Shown: positions 1 to 6,972 of the stretch, in pieces
How positions within the stretch are numbered: the stretch's first letter is position 1
Layout: each line of letters opens with the position of its first letter
Source of the DNA: Litorimonas sp.
Lineage (GTDB): Bacteria > Pseudomonadota > Alphaproteobacteria > Caulobacterales > Maricaulaceae
Assembly (NCBI GenBank): GCA_029936425.1
Contig: JAPYSU010000014.1
Span: 1 to 12,994 of the forward strand
DNA: 12,994 bases
Reading direction: 5' to 3'
Notes under the pieces: generated by a model
Database searches by the model: none
Told to the model about the DNA's origin: nothing
What the model saw: only the letters and a program-made list of their open reading frames with translations
Translations under genes and position numbers: made by a program

Positions 1-317
1 GGAGCAAGGGACAGCGAGGTTGAGCATTCACCTGTGACAGGGTGAACTGTGCCGGGCCACCGAGAGTGGGTTAGCCTGCCTACCGCGTCCAGAAGCTGTA
101 AACGGCTTCGTCCCGGCGCGACTGTGGGAGCCATGTAAGAGGCCGCTCCGGTTCCAATCGCTGCCGCAGAGCTTTGGTTCTTGCGAAACACATATTTATT
201 TCGGTCTCCGGCAGGAGCCGAAGCTCTGCGGGCTGTCCACCTTTTTCAAGGACGAACGCCAAAGCTGACCCCCTGATGGGCAGTGACCAATTCGCGCTGT
301 CCCGCAAAGGAACATCA
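1..317. other. Region upstream of alr with no well-supported gene
   Basis: All three plus-strand frames meet a stop within the first 45 bases, so at most a 14-codon tail of an upstream gene could enter from the left edge, and it has no recognisable sequence. An imperfect inverted repeat lies at 28-47 (TTCACC and GGTGAA arms) and a small GAAGC/GCTTC hairpin near 92-108. I compared the first 100 bases by eye with RNase P RNA, tmRNA, SRP RNA and the cobalamin riboswitch and saw no match to their conserved cores. In many alphaproteobacteria dnaB precedes alr, but no DnaB C-terminus is visible here. Confidence 0.5.
80..262 (-). CDS. Possible small protein of 60 residues, divergent from alr (weak)
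   Basis: A minus-strand frame runs from a TTG at 260-262 to a TAG at 80-82. It is preceded at a spacing of about five bases by AGGGGG, a passable Shine-Dalgarno sequence. The product would begin MAFVLEKGGQPAEL and end EAVYSFWTR; it is charged, with no membrane segment. The same frame continues upstream through alr antisense to 877, and that longer version is almost certainly a shadow. I do not recognise the family. In favour of a gene: it lies in otherwise empty DNA and has a candidate ribosome binding site. Against: the TTG start, the small size and the lack of any known motif. Confidence 0.2.
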   Translation of the reverse strand: MAFVLEKGGQPAELRLLPETEINMCFARTKALRQRLEPERPLTWLPQSRRDEAVYSFWTR

Positions 318-374
318 ATGCGCCGCCAATTCTCCTTCCCTCTGCCGCAATCCTCCGCTACGTCCCGCTTATGA
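318..374 (+). CDS. Short leader frame of 18 codons overlapping the alr start
   Basis: The ATG at 318 follows AAAGGA (306-311) at a six-base spacing, the best ribosome binding site near the start of alr. The frame encodes MRRQFSFPLPQSSATSRL. It ends in a TGA (372-374) that shares ATGA with the alr start codon at 371. The alr start itself has no Shine-Dalgarno sequence in the CTACGTCCCGCTT before it. A coupled leader, in which ribosomes ending here restart on alr, would explain this. The frame can be extended upstream to a TTG at 174, but that start lacks support. Whether a peptide is made is unknown. Confidence 0.35.
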   Translation: MRRQFSFPLPQSSATSRL

Positions 375-1492
375 CTTTTCAGCCTTCTTATTCCACACGT
401 CCCACGCTTCGCGTTGATCTTGATGCGCTCAAGGCGAATTATGCCGCTTTGAGCAAGCTCGCCGGAGCGGCCAAAATTGGCGCCTCTGTCAAGGCAGATG
501 CATATGGTCTCGGCGCTGTTCCTGTCGGGCGGGCGCTTTACGGGGCGGGCTGCCGTATTTTCTTTGTCGCCACAGCGGGCGAAGGCAAAATTCTGCGTGA
601 CGGCATCGGCCCGAATGCGGCCATTTATGTACTCAATGGCCCGGCCCCGCGTGACAAGGGCGTCCTGCTCGGCGCGAAACTGAAACCCGTGATCAATTCC
701 CTGGAGCAGGCCCGGTTCTGGGCAAGCGTCGCCGATGAAGTCAACGAACCTCCCTATACCGCCATCCACATCGATACAGGCATGAACCGGCTGGGTCTGC
801 CCCTGGACGATCTGACGGAACTGGCGCGGGATAAAAAGCTTTGGAAATCGCTCAATCCGGAATGGGTGATGAGCCATCTTGCCTGCGCAGGTGAAGCGTC
901 CAACCCTATGAACAAGACCCAGCTCGAGCGGTTTCGCAAAGCGGCGGCGCAGCTCCCCCTCACCCCTTTATCACTGGCGAACTCAGCCGGGATATATCTT
1001 GGAAAGCCTTATCATTTCCAGATGGTGCGTCCGGGCATCAGCCTTTACGGAGGACAGGCCACGACCAGGCCCGAACAGGAAGTCACGCAACCCGTTGTGA
1101 CATTGCTCGCGCCGATTTTGCAGGTGCGATACATTAAGGCGGGCGAAACCATCGGCTATAATGCCAGCTTTACCGCCGATAAGGACATGCGCATTGCCGT
1201 GGTCGGGGCTGGTTATGCGGACGGCATTCCGGTGTCTCACTCCAATAAAGGCACAGCGATCGTGCATGATATGGAAGTCCCGATTGTCGGCCGCGTCAGT
1301 ATGGATTTGACCATATTGGACGTCACCGAGGCGCGGCTGACCGTCGAAATGGGCGGGGTGGCAGTCTTCCGCGGCTCACACCTCGAAGCCGAAGCCGGCA
1401 TTGGCGAAACGCTGAATTACGAGCTTCTGGTGCGTCTCGGCCAGCGCTGCCGCCGCGATTACTGGAAGCCCAAAAAAGAAGATAATCGTTGA
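371..1492 (+). CDS. alr: Alanine racemase
   Basis: Pyridoxal-phosphate enzyme that interconverts L- and D-alanine in the cytoplasm, supplying D-alanine for peptidoglycan. The 373-residue length is typical. The PLP lysine is K41 in SVKADAYGLG. The N-terminal barrel also carries HIDTGMNRLG (about 133-142) and NSAGIYLG (204-211). The C-terminal domain begins near 240 and contains the catalytic tyrosine Y263 in IGYNASF, then GYADG (281-285) and SMDLTILDV (310-318). The ATG at 371 gives the expected short lead before the barrel (LRVDLDALKANY). It overlaps a short upstream frame by ATGA and lacks its own clear ribosome binding site. It faces the retropepsin-like lipoprotein gene, ending 40 bases from it. 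In many relatives radA follows alr; here it does not. Confidence 0.96.
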   Translation: MTFQPSYSTRPTLRVDLDALKANYAALSKLAGAAKIGASVKADAYGLGAVPVGRALYGAGCRIFFVATAGEGKILRDGIGPNAAIYVLNGPAPRDKGVLLGAKLKPVINSLEQARFWASVADEVNEPPYTAIHIDTGMNRLGLPLDDLTELARDKKLWKSLNPEWVMSHLACAGEASNPMNKTQLERFRKAAAQLPLTPLSLANSAGIYLGKPYHFQMVRPGISLYGGQATTRPEQEVTQPVVTLLAPILQVRYIKAGETIGYNASFTADKDMRIAVVGAGYADGIPVSHSNKGTAIVHDMEVPIVGRVSMDLTILDVTEARLTVEMGGVAVFRGSHLEAEAGIGETLNYELLVRLGQRCRRDYWKPKKEDNR

Positions 1493-1500
1493 TTTGTCTA

Positions 1501-1525
1501 GAGCTCAGGCGAGCTCCAAGCCTGA
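1501..1525. other. Hairpin-forming sequence between convergent genes
   Basis: GAGCTCAGGCGAGCTC (1501-1516) can form a six-pair stem with a four-base loop. TCAGGC (1505-1510) can instead pair with GCCTGA (1520-1525), so the two folds exclude each other. It lies in the 40-base gap between the ends of alr and the convergent lipoprotein gene. There is no run of T on either side, so it is at best a weak or factor-assisted termination site. Confidence 0.3.
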
Positions 1526-1532
1526 TTATGCG

Positions 1533-2564
1533 TTAAAAGTCCACCCCGTCCTGATAGATTTTTGGCTCCACCAAGATCCGGCTCCGATGTTTCGGTTTCA
1601 GGGACAGGATGTTTCGTTCAAAGTCGATAAAAACTTCCTCACTATCAAGAAAATTCAGTCCGACAATGGCCATGAAACGTTCATCGACCCCCAGAATTTC
1701 CAGCCCGTTCAGGCGCATTATAAGGAACTCCTTATCTTCCCAAATGGCTTCATTTGCTTTCGCCAGATCAACCCGCACTTTTATGGAGGGACGAAATTTT
1801 CCTGTTGCGCCTTGATATTCCCAGTCCCGACGTAAGGCATCATAGACTTTTCGGAGCTTTGGATGACTTTTTAGACCCCAATTCATGACATTGAGCTCCG
1901 CGCCTGTATCCAAAAGCACCGGTATGAGATCGCCCGACATTTGCATTTCAAAAAAATGCAGAGACCGACCATCTTCTTTGAAGGGGTTGGGAAAAAGCGG
2001 AATATCCTGCCAATTGGACGGCGGCAGAACAGTCAGGTCTTTGGGAATGAGTCTGAGAAAGGCTTGTTTCCGTGAAAAATGAAGCGAAAAATCTCCGAGG
2101 ATATCCATGCCCAGTATACCATCATAATGAATGGATTTCTCCCGGTTTGGCAGAACCACGAATGTTTGGTCTGAAAAACTGAATTGGCCCAATCTAATCA
2201 TGGGAATATTTATCAATTCGCGGCTACCGACACTCGAAAGGCCGTGAATATTGACTTCCGTAAGATCATTGTCACTTGCAAACAGTCTTCCATGCGCCCG
2301 TTCGAACAAGGCCGAACGGGTCGCGCCCGTATCAAGAATGAATTTCAGCCGCTCGCCATTGATCTCCACATCGGGAAGCACAACCAACCCCTCCTTTTCA
2401 AAGGAAACGGGAAACTCGCTCATTTGCGGGCTCTTGGGGAGGTCCTTGAATCGAATATGTCCGGGAGGAAGAGACACACATGCGCCAAGGGCAAAAGCGA
2501 AAAGGAAAAGGAACCACTTAAGGGCTTTCGGGACTAGCCTTTGCGCTGCTCTGACTCTTTCCAT
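1533..2564 (-). CDS. Lipoprotein with two retropepsin-like aspartic protease domains
   Basis: Predicted envelope lipoprotein of 343 residues. The N-terminus has a basic stretch, then the hydrophobic segment LKWFLFLFAFALGAC with a lipobox ending at C29. Two related lobes follow. Lobe one has FILDTGATRSALF (D78-T79-G80) and the later YDGILGMDIL (147-156). Lobe two has VLLDTGAELNVMN (D219-T220-G221) and AIVGLNFL (299-306). A DTG(A) loop plus a downstream hydrophobic-hydrophobic-Gly element is the signature of retropepsin-like aspartyl proteases. Having both in each half suggests an internally paired active site, like a fused dimer. The gene starts 12 bases after the acylase gene, so the two are probably co-transcribed. 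The ribosome binding site is weak (GGATTGAG before ATG). Peptidase activity is inferred and the substrate is unknown. Confidence 0.8.
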   Translation of the reverse strand: MERVRAAQRLVPKALKWFLFLFAFALGACVSLPPGHIRFKDLPKSPQMSEFPVSFEKEGLVVLPDVEINGERLKFILDTGATRSALFERAHGRLFASDNDLTEVNIHGLSSVGSRELINIPMIRLGQFSFSDQTFVVLPNREKSIHYDGILGMDILGDFSLHFSRKQAFLRLIPKDLTVLPPSNWQDIPLFPNPFKEDGRSLHFFEMQMSGDLIPVLLDTGAELNVMNWGLKSHPKLRKVYDALRRDWEYQGATGKFRPSIKVRVDLAKANEAIWEDKEFLIMRLNGLEILGVDERFMAIVGLNFLDSEEVFIDFERNILSLKPKHRSRILVEPKIYQDGVDF

Positions 2565-2576
2565 CTCAATCCAATA

Positions 2577-4724
2577 TTATTGACCCTGCCCCGGATAATA
2601 GTCTCTTTCCGCCAAAGGTAAAACCTCTTCCAACATCATTGGCATGGGCTTGAACCGACCTTCGGAGAAAAGCGGGGCCTGGTCGGCGTAATGAAGGGAG
2701 TCTGCGTCCAGAGTTGCCGCGCCGTATTGATGGATAGAGACCAAATCAAGCTCTCCCGCCTCATTCCAGTCGGCCACCATGATATGGGTATCACCGGCAA
2801 AGGCATTCATCGTGCCTTTCTCCGCAACCCCGTCCCGATTGGCATATATGGCACGCAGAACATCCGGCGCGCCGTCCAGCGGCAAATCGATTTCGCCGCG
2901 CTGCAAGCGGTTCACCTCGCCCCATTCCGGGTCAAGCCGGCCAAAAGCCAGACGCAAGTCTTCGGCGCTTTTGCGGAGCGCCTCCACCGGGTCCATTTCA
3001 TTTTCCTTATATTCATAACCAAGCGCCCGCGTCCCGGTAATGACGGCCAGAGCCGCGCCTCGTGAACTCCGATCCGTATTGCCGTCCCAATTGCGCAAAA
3101 CCTCTTTCGCGTCTTGCAAAATCGGTTCATCATAAGTGCGCGAGACCAGATCGACAACAAGCTGCATCAAATCAGATTGCGGGTCATAACGTGTGTCTGC
3201 ACGATAACTGAGCAGATCCTCTCGCGAAATAGACTCGTCATTGGCCAAAAGCTCCAAGGCCCGAAGAGAGCGATTGGTAATCCGGTCTTCAATTCCGAAC
3301 GTCTCTGAGAAGTCTTCACGGCGATTATTGCACGCTGGATCTGTCACATTGAACGGCGTCGCATTGGCTGAGAAAACCCATCCACATTCCGGATTCCAGA
3401 TTTGCGGCATATCGCTTAAGGGGCGAAAATCCGTCCAGATAAGCTCCGATTGATCACCGGGCAGAATACCTTCCCATTCGGGCCCCTCAATTCGGTTCGG
3501 CATTTTGGCATTATAGATCTCGCCAATATTTCCCTCTTTATCGGCGTAAACGATATTGAAGGAGAGCACGTTGTTCTGCGCGACGGCCTCCCGCCACTCG
3601 GTCATATTGGCCGCCTTTCCCATATCGTACCATTGCTGCAAAGCGCCCACGCCTTGGAGACCGGAAAAACGAACGGCGTAATGTCCTGTCGGCGTGGACA
3701 GAACCGGGCCGTGTTCGGACCAGAGAACATCGCGTTTCACCGGAAAGGAAAACGGGCCAAAAAGCTTCACCCGAAATTCAGATGCCGTTTTCTCAAAATC
3801 CTGCCAGTCCCCGTCCAGCCTGTACTGCGCCGGATTATCAAAATCATCGACCTCCAAGGCATAAATATCAATCAGGTCAGGACGATTGACCGTCTGCGCC
3901 CATCCCAGATCCGGATTTACGCCCTGTGCAATGATTGGCACGCCGGGAAATGTCGCCCCGGCTATATTCATGCCTTCCTCAGACACCATATGCGCCTCAT
4001 ACCACGCATAAGGCCCCGTCATAGGTTGATGCGAATTCAGGATGAGGCGTGTGTGTCCATCCGCGCTCCGGGACGGCGCGACGGCGAAGGCATTTGAGCC
4101 CCTCACCGCATCGGGCAGATCCAATTTCGCCGTTTGCTGCCACGGCGACACATTGGGTTTGTCTTCGGCGGTGAACAGTTCTTCCAGATACCCATCGAGA
4201 CGATAAAAAAACGGCGTTGCCCAGGTAAATCCCGCCAGAACGTCTTGCTCCGTAATGGGCAGGACAGCCGGTAAAACGTCCTCTGGATGCTCAAGCGCAT
4301 ACAGATTCAGAGCGTCGGCATAGCCTTTCGCCACCGCTTTTACATCGTCACGAACTTCTGACTCATATTTGCTCTCAACAGCTTCATGAACTTTGAACAA
4401 ATCAAAAAGATAGTCCTGAGGCGCAACTGACTTACCCTTATATTGCGCGCTCATTCCGCGGGCGGCGATAACAACATCCTGGATGGTCTTCCAGTCATCT
4501 TCGGCATGGGCATAGCCAAACCCGAAGCTGGCATCCGCATCCGTCTGGCCAAAAACATGGGCGACCCCAAAATTGTCCCGAATGATACGCACATCATAGT
4601 CAGAGGCGACTTCCTTGATTTCATCCTCATTATAGTCGGCCCCCGAAGGCGTCCATAAATAGAGCCCCCCTCCTATCAGAATTACAAGAACAAGAAGGGT
4701 AATGACTTTAAGCGCTGTTTTCAT
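2577..4724 (-). CDS. Penicillin acylase family protein (possible AHL acylase), membrane-anchored
   Basis: Ntn-hydrolase of the penicillin amidase / N-acyl-homoserine-lactone acylase family (peptidase family S45), 715 residues. The start at 4724 (MKTALKVITLL) puts a hydrophobic signal or anchor directly at the N-terminus and has GGAGG about 15 bases upstream. An in-frame ATG 17 codons earlier has no ribosome binding site. The alpha-chain region contains the family pattern RDNFGVAHVFGQTDADASFGFGYAHAEDD in pieces around residues 50-76. The autocatalytic cut should fall before S210 in RGSNAFAV, making this Ser the nucleophile B1. The residue at B23 is His (NSHQP), as I recall for the AHL acylase PvdQ. 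A candidate oxyanion Asn is N454 in SANATP. Known substrates of the family are beta-lactam side chains and acyl-homoserine lactones; the substrate here is not shown. It is the first gene of a pair with the retropepsin-like lipoprotein. Confidence 0.88.
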   Translation of the reverse strand: MKTALKVITLLVLVILIGGGLYLWTPSGADYNEDEIKEVASDYDVRIIRDNFGVAHVFGQTDADASFGFGYAHAEDDWKTIQDVVIAARGMSAQYKGKSVAPQDYLFDLFKVHEAVESKYESEVRDDVKAVAKGYADALNLYALEHPEDVLPAVLPITEQDVLAGFTWATPFFYRLDGYLEELFTAEDKPNVSPWQQTAKLDLPDAVRGSNAFAVAPSRSADGHTRLILNSHQPMTGPYAWYEAHMVSEEGMNIAGATFPGVPIIAQGVNPDLGWAQTVNRPDLIDIYALEVDDFDNPAQYRLDGDWQDFEKTASEFRVKLFGPFSFPVKRDVLWSEHGPVLSTPTGHYAVRFSGLQGVGALQQWYDMGKAANMTEWREAVAQNNVLSFNIVYADKEGNIGEIYNAKMPNRIEGPEWEGILPGDQSELIWTDFRPLSDMPQIWNPECGWVFSANATPFNVTDPACNNRREDFSETFGIEDRITNRSLRALELLANDESISREDLLSYRADTRYDPQSDLMQLVVDLVSRTYDEPILQDAKEVLRNWDGNTDRSSRGAALAVITGTRALGYEYKENEMDPVEALRKSAEDLRLAFGRLDPEWGEVNRLQRGEIDLPLDGAPDVLRAIYANRDGVAEKGTMNAFAGDTHIMVADWNEAGELDLVSIHQYGAATLDADSLHYADQAPLFSEGRFKPMPMMLEEVLPLAERDYYPGQGQ

Positions 4725-4858
4725 AAGAACTATGTGCCGCCTCCGAACGCCGAGGGAAAGGATAAAGTTTTGCATAGGGTTTGTGCGGGAGGGACATATA
4801 TCTTACAGATGACAAGCGATAATATGTTCAAATACAAAATTTGCCGGAGACCTAATTT
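4725..4858. promoter_or_regulatory. Divergent promoter region between the acylase and Kazal lipoprotein genes
   Basis: These 134 bases separate two outward-facing transcription units, so they must hold a promoter for each unless transcription enters from further away. The half nearer the Kazal gene is AT-rich, with GATAAT at about 4819-4824 as a possible -10 element for the plus strand. I could not pair it with a well-spaced -35. GGAGA (4846-4850) is the ribosome binding site of the Kazal gene. No operator could be identified. Confidence 0.4.
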
Positions 4859-5257
4859 ATGAAACAGCTCTTTATTGTTTTGTCATTCTTCTGGTTAAGC
4901 GCCTGCGCCGCACCGAATTCTGAGGCTCCGGCCAGTCCGCCTCCTCCAGGCAGTCCAAACCAACCTCACCTGCCTCCTCCTTCGCACTCTGATGAAGATC
5001 AGGCGGAAGATGAACGGGCCTATTGCGGCGGCATGGTTCAAGGGGAAGGCCCTCAATGCGCGGCGAATGAATTTTGCAAACGGACGATCGGCGATATGTG
5101 CGGCGCCGCAGATGCGCCGGGTCGGTGCACAGTTATTCCTGAAATCTGCACACAGGAATATCGGCCGGTTTGTGGCTGCGATGGCAACACCTATTCCAAT
5201 GAATGCGCCGCGAACGCAAAAGGCGTCAGCGCCTCTTATAAAGGTGAATGTAAATGA
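4859..5257 (+). CDS. Kazal-type serine protease inhibitor lipoprotein
   Basis: Predicted lipoprotein of 132 residues. MKQLFIVLSFFWLSAC ends in a lipobox with C16. A proline-rich, acidic linker (about 19-53) would hold the domain off the membrane. A cysteine-rich region follows (C56, C67, C73, C81, C90), then a Kazal domain from C97 to C131 with PVCGCDGNTYSNEC (104-116 area). CGxDGxTYxNxC is the classic Kazal core. The extra Cys after CG, and the preceding cysteine-rich segment, recur in bacterial members as I remember them. Kazal domains inhibit serine proteases by presenting a loop to the active site; the target here is unknown. The start has GGAGA eight bases upstream. Its TGA overlaps the next ATG (ATGA), indicating translational coupling to the cupin gene. 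First gene of the plus-strand operon. Confidence 0.85.
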   Translation: MKQLFIVLSFFWLSACAAPNSEAPASPPPPGSPNQPHLPPPSHSDEDQAEDERAYCGGMVQGEGPQCAANEFCKRTIGDMCGAADAPGRCTVIPEICTQEYRPVCGCDGNTYSNECAANAKGVSASYKGECK

Positions 5258-5724
5258 AGCGCCTAATCCTGTTCTTTTCGGCCTTAGGACTGACGGCCTG
5301 TACGGGCGATACTAATGTCCCTAATGCCTCGAATGCCTCTCAAATTATGTCCCAAGCAGATGTGACGGCTGAAGAGGCTGACTGGGGAACCTTCTTTCCC
5401 TATTTCACGGAAGACACGCACGCGCTTAGCCCTGTTCTTGTCGGCGTGGCGGAAATCAAAGCCGGACAACAAATTCATCCGCCGCACAGACATGCGGATG
5501 AAGAATATATGATGATTACGAGAGGTCAGGGTATCTGGACGTTGAACGGACAAGATAGCCCCGCCCAGCAAGGCGACATCCTATTTGCCCGATCCTGGGA
5601 TTATCACGGCATTCGCGCCGCGAATGGGAGCCCTTTAGAATTTGTGGTTTTCAAATATTCCGCTCGTGATAGGGCCATGCCAACTGATCCGGACCCATCT
5701 CTCCCCGAAGAGGCAAACAACTAA
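5254..5724 (+). CDS. Cupin-domain lipoprotein
   Basis: 156 residues. MKRLILFFSALGLTAC is a lipoprotein signal with C16. A Ser/Asn-rich linker leads into one small cupin barrel. Motif 1 is HPPHRHADEEYMMITRGQG, giving metal ligands H78, H80 and E84. Motif 2 is GDILFARSWDYHGI, with H118 as the fourth ligand. The full HxH-E-H set means a metal is probably bound. Such single cupins include sugar isomerases, dioxygenases and binding proteins, and the sequence does not settle which. It overlaps the Kazal gene by four bases and abuts the VWA gene with no gap, so all three are likely translated from one mRNA. Confidence 0.82.
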   Translation: MKRLILFFSALGLTACTGDTNVPNASNASQIMSQADVTAEEADWGTFFPYFTEDTHALSPVLVGVAEIKAGQQIHPPHRHADEEYMMITRGQGIWTLNGQDSPAQQGDILFARSWDYHGIRAANGSPLEFVVFKYSARDRAMPTDPDPSLPEEANN

Positions 5725-6912
5725 GTGTTTCATTCCTTCTTTACCGAACTTCGCGCCGCCAAGGTTCCCGTCTCGATACGAGAATATCTGACTCTGCTCG
5801 AAGGGGTAGAAAAAGGCGTGGCGCATGAAAGTCTGGATGGGTTTTACTATTTGTCTCGTACAGCTCTGGTCAAAGACGAACGGAATCTGGATAAATTTGA
5901 TCAGGTCTTTTCTCATGTCTTTAGAGGGCTGGATTATGTCGGGGATATTTTTGGGGAAGAAGAGCACCAAATTCCGGCCGACTGGCTTCGGAAAATGGCA
6001 GAGTTACATCTTTCCCCCGAGGAAATGGCCGAAATAGAAAAGCTCGGCGACCTTGATAAAATCATGGAAGCGCTGAAAGAACGCCTCGAAAACCAGGATA
6101 AACGTCATGAAGGCGGGAACAAAAATATTGGCACAGCCGGGCGTTCGCCTTTCGGCGCTTATGGATACAACCCTGAAGGCGTACGCATAGGCCAAAAAGA
6201 AGGTCGCCACGGCAAAGCGGTTAAAGTCTGGGATAAACGCCAGTTCAAAAATCTCGACGGCGACAAAGAGATTGGAACGCGCAATATCAAAGTCGCTCTT
6301 CGCCGGCTACGAAAATTTGCCCGCGAAGGCGCCGCAGAAGAACTGGATCTGAACAGCACGATCAAAGGCACGGCAAAACAGGGCTGGCTCGACATTAAAA
6401 TGCGGCCCGAGAGGCGCAACGCCGTAAAAGTTCTCGCCTTTTTTGATATTGGCGGGTCCATGGACGCGCATATTCAACAAGTCGAAGACCTGTTTTCTGC
6501 GGCGCGAAGTGAATTTAAACGTCTGGAATATTTCTATTTCCATAACTGCCTTTATGAACAGGTTTGGACAGACAATGTCCGGCGTATGAGCGAGGTTACG
6601 CCGACTTGGGACATCTTACATAAATTTGCGTCCGACCACCGCGTGGTCATTGTCGGAGACGCTGCGATGAGCCCTTATGAAGTCGCTGTACGCGGCGGTT
6701 CTGTCGAACATTGGAATGATGAGCCGGGCGGAGTTTGGCTGAAAAGACTGGTCGACATCTACCCTCACCTCGTCTGGATAAACCCGACATCTGAAAAGTA
6801 CTGGGATTATTCGCAAAGCACACAAATGATACAGGACATAATCGGTAAGGATCGCATGTTCCCCATGACTCTGTCCGGATTAGAAGACGCCATGAAGGAA
6901 CTTGCGCGCTAG
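5725..6912 (+). CDS. VWA domain-containing protein (CoxE-like)
   Basis: 395 residues, no signal peptide, so cytoplasmic. It begins with GTG immediately after the stop of the cupin gene; GAGG lies 12 bases upstream. The N-terminal half (1-130) is helical and charged. A Gly-rich linker follows (130-165), with GRSPFGAYGYNPEGVRIG. The von Willebrand A domain starts near 233. Its metal-ion site is VLAFFDIGGSMD (D241, S245), a DxGxS variant of DxSxS that I associate with this family, and VIVGDAAMSPYE (308-319) supplies a likely second acidic ligand. This resembles the CoxE-like VWA proteins usually encoded beside a MoxR AAA+ ATPase and thought to act with it in complex maturation. No MoxR gene is in this window. 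The role in this lipoprotein operon is unknown. Confidence 0.85.
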   Translation: MFHSFFTELRAAKVPVSIREYLTLLEGVEKGVAHESLDGFYYLSRTALVKDERNLDKFDQVFSHVFRGLDYVGDIFGEEEHQIPADWLRKMAELHLSPEEMAEIEKLGDLDKIMEALKERLENQDKRHEGGNKNIGTAGRSPFGAYGYNPEGVRIGQKEGRHGKAVKVWDKRQFKNLDGDKEIGTRNIKVALRRLRKFAREGAAEELDLNSTIKGTAKQGWLDIKMRPERRNAVKVLAFFDIGGSMDAHIQQVEDLFSAARSEFKRLEYFYFHNCLYEQVWTDNVRRMSEVTPTWDILHKFASDHRVVIVGDAAMSPYEVAVRGGSVEHWNDEPGGVWLKRLVDIYPHLVWINPTSEKYWDYSQSTQMIQDIIGKDRMFPMTLSGLEDAMKELAR

Positions 6913-6972
6913 TCAGTCGTATCATCCCCTGATATCCGCTTTTACAATCAACAAGCATAGAAAGGTACTCTT

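Noticed and set aside
1..110. Structured RNA (RNase P, tmRNA, SRP RNA or cobalamin riboswitch)
   Set aside because: GC-rich hairpin-like stretches drew attention, but none of the conserved core sequences of these RNAs could be found on either strand.
80..877. Long minus-strand frame of 265 codons antisense to alr
   Set aside because: More than half of it lies opposite the conserved alr coding sequence, and it has no recognisable domain. Only the part outside alr (80-262) was kept, as a weak possibility.
1494..1835. Plus-strand frame of 113 codons after alr
   Set aside because: It is antisense to the end of the retropepsin-like lipoprotein gene, whose second lobe there is clearly coding. The start is also a non-ATG codon directly after the alr stop.
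3450..4097. Plus-strand frame of 215 codons
   Set aside because: It lies entirely opposite the acylase gene, which shows clear S45 family motifs across the same bases. The translation is unlike a folded protein family.
4725..4775. Upstream extension of the acylase by 17 codons
   Set aside because: The ATG at 4775 has no ribosome binding site and would place charged residues (GVRRRH) before the signal/anchor segment that starts naturally at 4724.
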